Assembly (NCBI GenBank): GCA_937931205.1
Contig: CALHBF010000021.1
Span: 1-64,000 of the forward strand
DNA length: 64,000 nt
Reading direction: 5' to 3'
Source of the DNA: an uncultured Bacteriovoracaceae bacterium
GTDB taxonomy: Bacteria; Bdellovibrionota; Bacteriovoracia; Bacteriovoracales; Bacteriovoracaceae
Positions 52,021-60,976 of the stretch are shown one piece after another. How positions within the stretch are numbered: position 1 is the stretch's first letter; every line of letters starts with the position of its first letter. A model generated the notes under the pieces. The model made no database searches. It was not told the DNA's origin and saw only the letters and a list, made by a program, of their open reading frames with translations. Made by a program: the position numbers and the translations under genes.

Positions 52021-52932
52021 ATGAAGATTCTAAATTCGATACTAGGCGTCTCGATATTCTCGGCCCTCGTACTTGTTTCATGCGGCGAGAATTCTCTAAG
52101 ATCTGGAAAACAATCTATTCAGTCTGAGCCCCAAAGCTCCTCTTCACAGCTGGTGTTCGGCCCACTGAATGCAAGTGTTGCAGGAAATATTAGTGCATCA
52201 GGAAATATTTCTATTGATGGGGGAAAAATCCTCGTTGACCTGGAGTCAACAGGACATACTGCAGGTACTGAGCAGATGCAAAAAGTGTTTAACCTAGAGC
52301 GCTGTCCATTGGATACTGATGATGCAAATGGTGATGGTCTAATTGATTATCAAGAGGCAATAGGCAATGCTTCCGTCGTTCTTCCACTGACAAGTGACCT
52401 GACCGATGAAGGAGAATATCCTAAATCAACTGAAGCAGGTTTTAGTTACAAGGCTTCAGGTGAGACGACTTTGAAAAACGAAGATCTCAATAAAAGAGTA
52501 GTTATTATTTTTGGTGTCGCTGCGGATAAAGAGTTACCAGATACGGTTGCTGCAGCACCTGGAATGGAAGCGGCTGCTTCTTTGCCAATTTCATGTAGTT
52601 TGATTGAGCTTGAAGAAGAAACTCAGGATGACTCTACTACAACAACGACAACAACTGGGGATTCTTCTACAACTGGAATGACTACCGGAAGCCAAGAGCA
52701 AACGACTGGAGGCAAAGGTGGTTATCAAGAGCAAACAACAGGCAGTAAAGGCAGTTATCAGGAACAGACAACTGGCAGTAAGGGTGGACATCAGGAACAA
52801 ACGACAGGTAGCAAGGGTGGCCATCAAGAGCAAACAACTGGTGGCAAAGGTGATTATCAAGATCAAACAACTGGTCATCAGCAACAACAAGATCAAGGAA
52901 CAGCTTTAGGCGGAGATTTCTTTACTCTTTAG
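52021..52932 (+). CDS. Lipoprotein with an EF-hand loop and a C-terminal 11-residue repeat
   Basis: 303 residues from ATG 52021 (AAGGAG upstream) with a lipoprotein signal ending LVLVSC (Cys21). The middle is beta-rich and contains a perfect EF-hand loop, DANGDGLIDYQE (residues 101-112). A Thr-rich linker near 205-220 leads to about five and a half copies of an 11-residue unit QEQTTG-[GS]-KG-x-[YH], and a Gln-rich end. Likely a Ca-binding surface lipoprotein with a flexible stalk; function unknown. Confidence 0.82.
   Translation: MKILNSILGVSIFSALVLVSCGENSLRSGKQSIQSEPQSSSSQLVFGPLNASVAGNISASGNISIDGGKILVDLESTGHTAGTEQMQKVFNLERCPLDTDDANGDGLIDYQEAIGNASVVLPLTSDLTDEGEYPKSTEAGFSYKASGETTLKNEDLNKRVVIIFGVAADKELPDTVAAAPGMEAAASLPISCSLIELEEETQDDSTTTTTTTGDSSTTGMTTGSQEQTTGGKGGYQEQTTGSKGSYQEQTTGSKGGHQEQTTGSKGGHQEQTTGGKGDYQDQTTGHQQQQDQGTALGGDFFTL
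52693..52875 (+). repeat. In-frame 33-bp tandem repeat inside the lipoprotein gene
   Basis: Five full 33-bp units from 52693, 52726, 52759, 52792 and 52825, plus an 18-base partial unit from 52858. Each encodes QEQTTG-x-KG-x-x. The units differ mostly at wobble positions, so they are not very recent. Confidence 0.95.
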
Positions 52933-52943
52933 AATATAAAAAG

Positions 52944-52972
52944 AAGAGCAGGGAAGTATATTCTCTGCTCTT
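52944..52972. terminator. Bidirectional hairpin terminator
   Basis: AAGAGCAG / CTGCTCTT stem between the convergent lipoprotein and nuclease genes, flanked by A- and T-rich sequence. Confidence 0.7.
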
Positions 52973-52981
52973 TAGATAAAA

Positions 52982-53851
52982 TTAATCGGTAATTTTGACT
53001 TCAAGAACCATGGGAGCGTGATCGCTTCCTTTAATGTTTTTAGGAATGTAGGAATCAATAACTTCTAAACCTCGGGCCAATGTATGGTCTAAAATATTGC
53101 CTGAAAACTTTTTTCGTAGATAAGAATCTCTGAAATCTAAATTAACTAAATTTCTTTTCTTCGCTTCTCTTATCATAAAATCAAATCTTTTATTATTATG
53201 AGTATTGAAATCACCGCCAAAAATGACTGGGCCATCATGCTGATCAATCAGAGCAAAGATCTGGTTAAGCTGACGATAGAAGGCATTGTTTGTTGTGAAG
53301 TTAATTCCGTGAATCGAAATCACTAACAATTCTTTATCGGTATCTATGATCGGGTAGGTTGTTGCAATGGTTGCTTTCGGGGTATCCAAAACCGGTTCAA
53401 GATCAGGAGAGTGAAGAACTTTAGCATTGGTACTACGAGTATTAGAACCAATCATATTTCCCGTCGTCACACCATAGAGCAGATACTCAAAGCTCTGTGC
53501 AAAATCCCAGGTAAAGTCATAAAGAGCAGAAGTCTTTTCGACAAAAATCTTATTTTCATAGGCTTCTTGAAAAAGAATAAGATCCTTTCCTTCGGCCAAT
53601 CCATTAAATTCGTCTTCCCACTGTTTTTGTTTTAATTTTTGAATATTCCAAATGAGCAGGCTTAATTTGTCTTTGGCAAGATATTCAAAACGGGCCGTGC
53701 CTCGTTGAGCGTAGGCTTCTTCCAGCGGAATACTTCTAAAATAACGAGAAACCGGATAAGGAGCATAAATTAATTCCGGTGGCAGTTCAGGGTGATGAAC
53801 TTGAGCATGAGCGGTTGTGAGTAATGAGAATAACAGAATTAGTTTGTACAT
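52982..53851 (-). CDS. Secreted endonuclease/exonuclease/phosphatase-family protein
   Basis: 289 residues with a signal peptide (MYKLILLFSLLTTAHAQ). EEP fold motifs: IWNIQ, LFQEA, SIHGIN, GGDFNTHNN, LDHTLAR and GSDHAPM, which supply the catalytic metal ligands, Asp and His. DNase I-like nuclease or phosphatase acting outside the cytoplasm. In a bacterium of predatory type it could degrade prey nucleic acid or lipid phosphate; that is inference. Single gene. Confidence 0.9.
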   Translation of the reverse strand: MYKLILLFSLLTTAHAQVHHPELPPELIYAPYPVSRYFRSIPLEEAYAQRGTARFEYLAKDKLSLLIWNIQKLKQKQWEDEFNGLAEGKDLILFQEAYENKIFVEKTSALYDFTWDFAQSFEYLLYGVTTGNMIGSNTRSTNAKVLHSPDLEPVLDTPKATIATTYPIIDTDKELLVISIHGINFTTNNAFYRQLNQIFALIDQHDGPVIFGGDFNTHNNKRFDFMIREAKKRNLVNLDFRDSYLRKKFSGNILDHTLARGLEVIDSYIPKNIKGSDHAPMVLEVKITD

Positions 53852-54074
53852 GATTAAATTTTAAGTATTCCCCAAGAGAGCTGGCAACAAGATATTGCGG
53901 TTAATGCGATAAAGAGCTAATGTCCGACTTCTTTGTTAGGAGATTGTTAAAAGTAAAAAGTTAGAATGTCAGACAATTAAAGAAAATTGCTCAAGTCCAA
54001 TTGAGTTTCCACCTTCTGTACGCTGTGTTTCTATAGCCGCACTTAATATCACCTAGCATTTTCGAGGCATATCA

Positions 54075-57000
54075 ATGTGGAAACTAATTAGTTTTTCGTT
54101 CATTCATCGCTATTTATCTCAACATGAAGAAGAACTAAATTTTAAGCACATTAAGAATCTTTTTAGAGAGCATCGTCTTACTGGTCTTGAGCATGAAAGT
54201 ATTAAAGAGCTTCATCAAAAATCGTTTTTAAATCACAAAAAGATGATTCTCTTTTTTATCGCGGCTATTTCCATTCTTAAATTATCCGGTCCTCTTATTC
54301 TTCATGAATTAATCACTCAAGTCGAATTGATAGGGACTCCTTCATTTCATTGGCATCATGCTTTGTCATGGTGTGTGTTAATGGTCTTTGTTCAAATTTT
54401 TCATAGTATCATTGGTCAGCATTATATCTATCGTATTCAAATGATTTGTCAGAGCGTATCGACACTGCTTAATCAGGCCATCTTTAAGAAAATTATGAAT
54501 TCAAAGAAGCATTTTGAGGAAGGTGAGATTATTAATCGTGTGACCAACGATTCGGAGGTCGCATCCAATTTCTTATGGATCGGAACCGAGATGGTTTTAG
54601 CTCTTCTGACAATACTTATCTCAAGTGTTGCTCTTTTATTTTACCTCGGAGAATCGGCCGTTCCATCTTTGTTAATGCTGTTTAGTATTTTTCCGTTGGG
54701 TAGATACTTTTCGCAACGTTTTGCACGAAACCAAAGAATCATTCAAAAGAATAAGGATGAGAGACTAGAAGCTTTAACAGGTTATCTTGGTGATATGGAA
54801 ATTATTAAATCTCTTGGTTGGGAAGATGCCGTTTATAAAAAAATAAAAAAATTCCGCCGCATTGAACAGCATTTCTGGGAGAGATTTTTCAAAAATAAAG
54901 CAACATCAATTCTTTCTTTCTTACTTATCAATGCTGTCGTTGCTTCACTGGCCTTTGGTCTGTTTATCTATAATGGCGGTCATTTTACAACTGAGCTGGC
55001 CTTCACTTGTCTTTGTTATTTTGGCTTTCTTGAGCCTGCTCTTAAGCAACTCTCAAAGCTTTCTGGGGATTTGTCTCATGTGATGACTTCCAATTCTAGG
55101 ATTGAAGAGTTACTAGGGGAAGAAGAGGAACGTGAAGATAGAGCAGTTGATTCTATCTTTTTGAATACTGATTCAATTGCTATTGTTGGACAAATAGGAC
55201 AAGGAAAATCGACTATCCTGAAACAACTTGTTTATTATTTCCAAGATCACAATATCGGTTATCAACCTCAGGACCCTTTTCTTTTTGAAGGAAATCTTAA
55301 TGAAAATATTACTTTGGGCAAAAGCGTAGATAAGGCCATTTTAAGAGAAGCACTTCGAATAACATTTTTGGATCGAGATCCCATTTTTGCAGATAAAGGG
55401 CTTAAAACAAAGATCTCCGTCAGAGGAGACAATTTAAGCTTTTCACAGAAACAAAAGATTGTGCTGGCTAGAACCTATTGCCTTGATCCCAAGATACTTC
55501 TCCTTGATGAACCATGTTCAAGTTTTGATGCCTATAAAGTTGATCGTATTTTTCAGGATCTTTTCTTTAAAAAGTGGAAAGATAAGAAAAAAGTGGTGAT
55601 TACTTCTCAAACTAGATATCTATCGCTGTTTGATAGAATCATTTTTATTGATTCTCAAAAGCAGTGGCATATAGGAACGTATGAAGAGTTGTTAAGCAAT
55701 GCAGAGTTTCTACAGTTTACTTTGATGAATGCCAGAAAAAAAGATGTTGTTGAAAATAATATCGTAAAGACTTTTGATTCTGAAACAGTTGAAACAGAAG
55801 AATTGGAAGAAATAGTGGCCAGTGTTGAGGTCAATAGATCTCTCTATTCTTTTTATCTCAAGGCCATGAATGCTTTTCGTGGAAAGAGAAAAATGGCCCT
55901 CACTTTTTCGTTGTTACTCTTCTCTTCATTAGCAGTGGCCTTTCTTCCGATTTATCAAAATCTCTATATCACCAAGTGGACTCAAAGCGGTGGAGCTTAT
56001 CTCTGGGCATTAGGATATCTGATGATTGGGATCATCTTAGCGGCCATGGGAAGTTGGCAGAATTATATCTGGTCTATGAGTTCTTACAAGGCCGCTAAAA
56101 ATATTCATGATACTGCATTGGAGGGTTTGTTAGGGCGATACATCTCATATTTTAGCGATATCAAAGGCTCTAAGCTGGTAAATATCTTTTCAAGGAATTT
56201 AGATACACTTGAAAAAGATATGACGACACTTTTAGAAGATGCTTGCATGTCTCTTTTACATACTATTTCTTCGTTGCTTATCTTGGTATTTACTCTGCCC
56301 CTTGTTGTCTTTGTTATATTGCCGATCGCTTTTATCGCCAAAACATCAATTAAAACATATAGGAAAAATTTATGTCGTGTGAAGGCCCTTATTGCTGAGG
56401 GCAGAAACCCAAGAATGAAATCTATTTCTGAAGTATTGGAAGGAAATCTGGTCATTCATTCTTTTAAGGCCCAAAGATTTTTTATGGGACGCTTAATGAA
56501 GAATCTAGAAAAATATCAGGATGCCATTTGTTTTCAGACAATATTATCACGTTGGTTTGTGATTAAAACTTCTCTGCTAACTTCTGTGATCTCTTTTAGC
56601 GTAACTCTTTATGCTTTTTATTATGGACATGCAGGGTTTGTTGGCAAGGCCATGGCAACGATGATGATCCTTTATAGTTTTAAATTTTGGGAGAATATTT
56701 GTTGGTCTGTGAAATCAGTAAATGAGGCGGATTCACAAATGGTTTTTGTTAAAGATTTTAGTGAGTTTTCTCGTTTGATTGAAAGAAAAGAGAATAAGGC
56801 GATAGTGGCGATTGATGGAGATATGGTTTTTGAAGAAGTTGTTTATTCTTCCCATAACAATAATTTCTACTCGATTGACTCCCTTAACCAGAGGGTAAGG
56901 GCCGGTGAAAAGGTGGGTGTTCATACCTTGAGTGATATTTCTAAAAAAACTTTCTTGGACATTATTACAGGTGTTAAGAATGTGAAGTCAGGCAGAATTC

Positions 57001-57458
57001 AGCTGGGAGCCTTTGACTTGTCTCTTGAAGCAAGAAGATCTTCTTTATTATCTTTTGTATCCGATAATACAGAACTTTTTAAAGGTGATATTTACTCCAA
57101 CCTCGATCCGCTTAAATTGAAGAGTTTGCAACAAGTCGAAGAAATGTTGAAATTTGTTGGGCTTTCGCTGTCGTTGCACCATCGGGTCGAATCGGGAGGG
57201 GGGAATTTATCAAGTGGTGAAAGAAGACTTATTTGTCTGGCACGGGCACTGGTGAGAGAGACTCCTGTGTTAGTCATTGAGGAATCCTGTCCTGCTCAAT
57301 GGGATAAGGCCTATGAAGAGGCCATCCATAAGGTACTTGCTTTAGAGCATCTGACAGTTCTTTTATTATCTGATGAACAAAGTAATCTGGCCAAATGCCA
57401 AAGAGTGTTTGCTATTGGACATCGAATTGCTGATGACTCTCTTCCTTTGGCGATTTAG
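54075..57458 (+). CDS. Full-length ABC transporter (two membrane domains, two ATPase domains), ABCC-like
   Basis: 1127 residues in one chain: TMD1 (about 55-325), NBD1 (about 350-560), TMD2 (about 600-900), NBD2 (about 915-1120). NBD1 has Walker A GQIGQGKST (about 372), Walker B ILLLDEP and a degenerate signature LSFSQ. NBD2 has a degenerate Walker A (HTLSDISKKT), Walker B VLVIEES, and a good signature LSSGE. Both H-loop histidines are replaced (ITSQ; LSDE). SNLDP in NBD2 is an ABCC/MRP trait. Bacterial exporters are usually half-size, so this layout is uncommon. The gene stands alone; substrate unknown. Confidence 0.9.
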   Translation: MWKLISFSFIHRYLSQHEEELNFKHIKNLFREHRLTGLEHESIKELHQKSFLNHKKMILFFIAAISILKLSGPLILHELITQVELIGTPSFHWHHALSWCVLMVFVQIFHSIIGQHYIYRIQMICQSVSTLLNQAIFKKIMNSKKHFEEGEIINRVTNDSEVASNFLWIGTEMVLALLTILISSVALLFYLGESAVPSLLMLFSIFPLGRYFSQRFARNQRIIQKNKDERLEALTGYLGDMEIIKSLGWEDAVYKKIKKFRRIEQHFWERFFKNKATSILSFLLINAVVASLAFGLFIYNGGHFTTELAFTCLCYFGFLEPALKQLSKLSGDLSHVMTSNSRIEELLGEEEEREDRAVDSIFLNTDSIAIVGQIGQGKSTILKQLVYYFQDHNIGYQPQDPFLFEGNLNENITLGKSVDKAILREALRITFLDRDPIFADKGLKTKISVRGDNLSFSQKQKIVLARTYCLDPKILLLDEPCSSFDAYKVDRIFQDLFFKKWKDKKKVVITSQTRYLSLFDRIIFIDSQKQWHIGTYEELLSNAEFLQFTLMNARKKDVVENNIVKTFDSETVETEELEEIVASVEVNRSLYSFYLKAMNAFRGKRKMALTFSLLLFSSLAVAFLPIYQNLYITKWTQSGGAYLWALGYLMIGIILAAMGSWQNYIWSMSSYKAAKNIHDTALEGLLGRYISYFSDIKGSKLVNIFSRNLDTLEKDMTTLLEDACMSLLHTISSLLILVFTLPLVVFVILPIAFIAKTSIKTYRKNLCRVKALIAEGRNPRMKSISEVLEGNLVIHSFKAQRFFMGRLMKNLEKYQDAICFQTILSRWFVIKTSLLTSVISFSVTLYAFYYGHAGFVGKAMATMMILYSFKFWENICWSVKSVNEADSQMVFVKDFSEFSRLIERKENKAIVAIDGDMVFEEVVYSSHNNNFYSIDSLNQRVRAGEKVGVHTLSDISKKTFLDIITGVKNVKSGRIQLGAFDLSLEARRSSLLSFVSDNTELFKGDIYSNLDPLKLKSLQQVEEMLKFVGLSLSLHHRVESGGGNLSSGERRLICLARALVRETPVLVIEESCPAQWDKAYEEAIHKVLALEHLTVLLLSDEQSNLAKCQRVFAIGHRIADDSLPLAI

Positions 57459-57885
57459 GTGAGTGTTCGAAAAGAATGCCTTCAACTTTTAAGGCGATTT
57501 TTTCACCATCATGCCATTCTTCAAAATAGTGAAAACGTTTTTCATCTAATTTAGTGAAAGTAAAAAAGTATGTGGAGTTGTCCTCAGGATCAAAAATACT
57601 GTATTTGATCTCTTGCTCAGTGATGACTCCTAACTTTTGATCTTGATGGAAGAGTTCTCCATCTTTAATATCCATTTTAAAGTTGTCAAAACCTGCCTGG
57701 AGTAGGCCACAAATGTATCCACCTTCATTGAGATAAAAACGCTCTGTCGTTTTTTTGAGGGATAAAAAAATCTCAGAGCATTGATATTCTCTTCCTGATG
57801 CATAGCGAGCAACCCCTTTCCCACTAAATTTCCCGGTCATAGAGAAGCTTAAAATTGGGGTGAGGAGAAGTAGGGCCTTTAACAT
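57412..57885 (-). CDS. Exported protein of unknown function
   Basis: 157 residues with a short signal peptide (MLKALLLLTPILSFSMTG) and a beta-rich body (GKFSGKGVARYASGREYQC, DPEDNSTYFFTF) that could be a small lipocalin-like barrel. Cys36 and Cys59 may pair. Its 3' end overlaps the convergent ABC transporter gene by 47 bases. No family recognised. Confidence 0.6.
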   Translation of the reverse strand: MLKALLLLTPILSFSMTGKFSGKGVARYASGREYQCSEIFLSLKKTTERFYLNEGGYICGLLQAGFDNFKMDIKDGELFHQDQKLGVITEQEIKYSIFDPEDNSTYFFTFTKLDEKRFHYFEEWHDGEKIALKVEGILFEHSPKSPKEESHQQFDVQ

Positions 57886-57934
57886 AGGACATTTCCTTTA
57901 AATTTTGGGAGAACTTAGCTATTATTCTAATTCT

Positions 57935-58135
57935 ATGGATCTGAATCACCTAAACCTATTTCTTAAATTATTAAGCGTTAACTACGTGCTTTCTGACAAT
58001 GAAATGGCCAAGATTTCAGATCGCCTGCTTGCCGATGACCAAGAGTTTCTCTCCCTTTGGCAGAGATTTCAAGACCGCATGATTCTTGATGGAGTCGATA
58101 ATTTCAAACCATTTTTAGAGGACTTGTTGCTCTAA
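57935..58135 (+). CDS. Small protein of unknown function
   Basis: 66 residues from ATG 57935 (a TTG at 57905 is in frame). Predicted helical and acidic, with no signal or membrane segment. It ends one base before the J-domain gene, so it is probably the first gene of that operon. No family recognised. Confidence 0.6.
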   Translation: MDLNHLNLFLKLLSVNYVLSDNEMAKISDRLLADDQEFLSLWQRFQDRMILDGVDNFKPFLEDLLL

Positions 58136-58136
58136 T

Positions 58137-58700
58137 ATGGATCCAGTTCAATACTACGTAACAACACTGACGAATGCTGCTCAAAAACTGGGGCCAGTGG
58201 TACTTTATCTAGTAGGCGGCTACCTTTTATTTATTAAACTTCCCTTTGTTCTTTATTATAAGGTTCTTCAGAAGCCTAAAGTGGATTTCTCACAAGAAGA
58301 AATTAAACCGGATCTAAATTTTCAGAAAGAAATGGAAGAGCAGCGTCGTCGTGAGTTTAATGAGCGGATGAAGAATCTGGGTTCAGGGCAAAGTCAGAAG
58401 AAGACTGAGAATAAACAAGAATCCTCTCAAAAATCTTCTGAGAATCATTCTCAACATAAGCAAAGTGGTCCTCGGCCTGCGCCTAAATCCAAAATGAGGG
58501 AGGCAACTCCTGAAGAAATTATTTTTAAACTGAAAGCAGGCGAGGTTTTCACCGCTAAAGAATTAAAAAAACGGTATCATGAACTTTTGAAGGCCAATCA
58601 CCCTGATAAATTTAGAACTGATCATCAGAAAGAGTCAGCAGAGGCCAAAACAAAAAGCATTAATGATGCTTATCAAAAGCTTAAAAAACATGTGCCTTAG
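58137..58700 (+). CDS. Membrane-anchored J-domain protein
   Basis: 187 residues: an N-terminal membrane helix (about 18-42), a Gln/Glu/Ser-rich linker (about 55-115), and a C-terminal J domain (about 118-187) with TAKELKKRYHELLKANHPDK, where HPD is the DnaK-stimulating motif. No Gly/Phe or zinc-finger regions, so a type III J-protein that would recruit DnaK to the membrane. It lies between a small protein gene and dsbB, consistent with envelope-protein maturation. Confidence 0.9.
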   Translation: MDPVQYYVTTLTNAAQKLGPVVLYLVGGYLLFIKLPFVLYYKVLQKPKVDFSQEEIKPDLNFQKEMEEQRRREFNERMKNLGSGQSQKKTENKQESSQKSSENHSQHKQSGPRPAPKSKMREATPEEIIFKLKAGEVFTAKELKKRYHELLKANHPDKFRTDHQKESAEAKTKSINDAYQKLKKHVP

Positions 58701-58712
58701 AAATAGGATGAA

Positions 58713-59126
58713 ATGATGAGTTGGATGATTATTTTTTGTGCATGGATTATCAGTGCTGTTGCAACCTTAGGAAGTCTTTTTTTTAGTGAAGTGATGATGC
58801 TTCCTCCATGTATTCTTTGTTGGTATCAGAGAATTGCCATGTATCCACTGTCGATTCTCTTATTTGTGGGACTGCTTAAAATTGATCGTTCTCTTTTCCG
58901 CTTTACCGCTCCTTTGGCATTGATTGGTTGGGCGATTGCCGTTTATCACAATCTTCTTTACTATAAGATTTTACCAGAAAGTGCTTCACCTTGTGTGAAG
59001 GGGATATCTTGTACCACTGTTCAGTTAGAATGGTTGGGCTTTATTACTATCCCGCTTTTATCATTAATCGGATTTACGCTTATTCTTGCGTGTTTACTTT
59101 TTTTCAGGAAGAACTATGAAAACTAA
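58713..59126 (+). CDS. dsbB: DsbB/BdbC-type disulfide oxidoreductase
   Basis: 137-residue four-helix membrane protein that re-oxidises DsbA using quinone. Cys33-Cys36 (CILC) lies in the first periplasmic loop (PPCILCWYQR) and Cys94 with Cys100 (SPCVKGISC) in the second. The size and motif match the short BdbC-like group. The dsbA-like gene starts 11 bases before its stop, so the two are translationally coupled. Confidence 0.94.
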   Translation: MMSWMIIFCAWIISAVATLGSLFFSEVMMLPPCILCWYQRIAMYPLSILLFVGLLKIDRSLFRFTAPLALIGWAIAVYHNLLYYKILPESASPCVKGISCTTVQLEWLGFITIPLLSLIGFTLILACLLFFRKNYEN

Positions 59127-59754
59127 AATTTTTGCTGTTGTTGCCGTTATTATCTCTCTTATCGGTGGTTATATACTAGCGACTAAAACTTATAAAACTG
59201 CCGAGCAGAATAGCCTGGCCGAAATCGATCAAACGATTTTTCTTAGAGACTATGCTCCTCGCATGGGTGCCACAAATCCCAAGGTGTATCTGGTCGAATT
59301 TTTTGATCCAGAATGTGAAAGCTGTCGCGCCTTTTATCCTCATGTAAAAGAGATCTTAAAAGAATATGAAGGACAAATTCAGCTTGTGCTTCGTTATGCT
59401 CCTTTTCATCCTAATGCGATGATGGTGGCAAGAATTCTTGAAGCGGCCAGAAAACAAAATCGTTATTTTGAAGCTCTTGAAATTCTTTATCAGCATCAGC
59501 CTGAATGGGGAGATCATCACCATCCGCGTCCTGAACTCGTGTGGACTTATCTGGCCCAAATTGATGTTGATGTTGAAAAAATTAAAAAAGATATGAATGA
59601 TCCTGCGATTATCTCTCGTATTGAGCAGGATGTGAAAGATTTGGAGACTCTTAAGATTAGAGGTACACCTACCTTTTTTGTTAATGGAAGGCCTCTTTCT
59701 ACCTTCGGTTTAGGGCCACTTAAGGACTTGATTAAAGAAGAAATCAATAAATAG
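59116..59754 (+). CDS. Membrane-anchored DsbA-like thiol oxidase
   Basis: 212 residues from ATG 59116 with an N-terminal anchor (about 5-23) and a DsbA/thioredoxin-fold domain. Active-site Cys67 and Cys70 (CESC) in FFDPECESCRAFYPH, the helical insertion with HHHHPRPELV, and the cis-Pro loop RGTPTFFVNG are all present. It would oxidise (or, less likely, isomerise) thiols in the periplasm, re-oxidised by the overlapping DsbB. Confidence 0.92.
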   Translation: MKTKIFAVVAVIISLIGGYILATKTYKTAEQNSLAEIDQTIFLRDYAPRMGATNPKVYLVEFFDPECESCRAFYPHVKEILKEYEGQIQLVLRYAPFHPNAMMVARILEAARKQNRYFEALEILYQHQPEWGDHHHPRPELVWTYLAQIDVDVEKIKKDMNDPAIISRIEQDVKDLETLKIRGTPTFFVNGRPLSTFGLGPLKDLIKEEINK

Positions 59755-59767
59755 TACCAGTCATTTT

Positions 59768-59794
59768 GGAGGTGTCTAAATCTTGGACACCTCC
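59768..59794 (+). terminator. Hairpin after the dsb genes
   Basis: Perfect 9-bp stem GGAGGTGTC / GACACCTCC with a 9-base loop just after the dsbA-like stop; no T-run follows, so termination is uncertain. Confidence 0.5.
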
Positions 59795-59873
59795 CTGTCA
59801 ATCTTACCTCCTGGCCACTTTTATTCCCCCCTTCATATTAGTATGCATGAATTAATACAAAGGAAGGAAATTT

Positions 59874-60926
59874 ATGAGGCTTTTATTCTTAATGTCTTTG
59901 TTATTTTCAGTGACGGCTTCGGCAAACCGAGCAGCTGATCTTAATGCCCCTCTATGTGTGCAGTTAGGAACCTGTATGGTTCAGAATGGTGAAGTGATCG
60001 ATATGAGAAGTACTTCCCAAATTGCAGTGGCGGAAACTCTCGGTTGTAACATGGAGACTGGTCGTTGTGCAGGGACAAAATTTGAAGCTTCAATTTATCC
60101 TAAGCTTACTCCCAAAGATTTTCAGGCCATCACTAAAGATAATAAAGACAAAAAATATTTCATTCCATTAAGTATTAAGAATAAAGATGAACTTTTCCTT
60201 TTAACTTCTCTTTCTTTAGGGATGATTGTTTTCACCCAAGATCGTGAGGTAATGGATTTTGTTCAAAATACGAAAACTGAAAAGACAAAACAGGTAGCAG
60301 CTGTTGCCAATCTTTTTGGACGTGAAGCTGTTTTCCCAATCGTTGCCGGCGCTTACTTCGTAGGTGTGGTGATGAAAGATAATAAGTTGAAGCAAGTAGG
60401 ACTTTTTGCAGTATCAACAGGTCTGGCAACTCAACTTGTTACTGAAATATTTAAGAAAAGTTTCCTTCGTGCAAGACCTAATAAAGATAAAGGGCCATAC
60501 AGTTTTGGAGAAGGAGAGAACTATTCATTTTTCTCAGGACACACTTCTGCAGCCTTTTCTTTGGCAACGGTTATTGCCCAAGTTTATAAAGACCAACCAC
60601 TTGTTCCATTCCTTGCTTATGGAGTGGCGACTATGACGGCCTATGCTCGCATGCACGACAATAAGCACTGGGCAACTGACGTATTGGCAGGTGCAGTTGC
60701 TGGTCACCTTGTTACTAAAATTATGATGAGAACGTGGGAGAATAGAGCATCGACTGGTGGGTTAATTGTTACTCCGATGATTGGACCTGATAAATGGGGA
60801 TTCAGTCTTGTCTATACTCCAGTTCGTCCGGATTCTGGCAAGCTTCAGTGTGCAGAAAATCAAGGACACGAGAGGGCGATTATTGAAGAATGTTTGGAAG
60901 AAATCTTTAGCAAATATGCTCGTTAA
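59874..60926 (+). CDS. Periplasmic/membrane PAP2-family phosphatase
   Basis: 350 residues with a signal peptide (MRLLFLMSLLFSVTASAN) and a roughly 90-residue N-terminal region of its own. The PAP2 core follows with all three phosphatase motifs: KKSFLRARP, FFSGHTSAA and RMHDNKHWATDVLAG. It would hydrolyse a phosphate from a lipid such as phosphatidic acid or undecaprenyl diphosphate. C-terminal tail has two cysteines. Strong terminator follows. Confidence 0.92.
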   Translation: MRLLFLMSLLFSVTASANRAADLNAPLCVQLGTCMVQNGEVIDMRSTSQIAVAETLGCNMETGRCAGTKFEASIYPKLTPKDFQAITKDNKDKKYFIPLSIKNKDELFLLTSLSLGMIVFTQDREVMDFVQNTKTEKTKQVAAVANLFGREAVFPIVAGAYFVGVVMKDNKLKQVGLFAVSTGLATQLVTEIFKKSFLRARPNKDKGPYSFGEGENYSFFSGHTSAAFSLATVIAQVYKDQPLVPFLAYGVATMTAYARMHDNKHWATDVLAGAVAGHLVTKIMMRTWENRASTGGLIVTPMIGPDKWGFSLVYTPVRPDSGKLQCAENQGHERAIIEECLEEIFSKYAR

Positions 60927-60949
60927 AAATAAAAGAACTCATAAATAAG

Positions 60950-60976
60950 AAGGGCCGCATTTGCGGCCCTTTTTTA
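60950..60976. terminator. Bidirectional intrinsic terminator
   Basis: AAGGGCCGC / GCGGCCCTT hairpin with T-run, between the convergent PAP2 and lipoprotein genes. Confidence 0.93.

Noticed and set aside
52693-52875. Regular repeats as a CRISPR array
   Set aside because: The units are contiguous without spacers and encode an in-frame peptide repeat; no cas genes are nearby.
52591-52896. Long open reading frames on the minus strand and in other frames within the repeat lipoprotein gene
   Set aside because: They arise from the 33-bp repeat, have low-complexity Leu/Cys translations and no ribosome-binding site.
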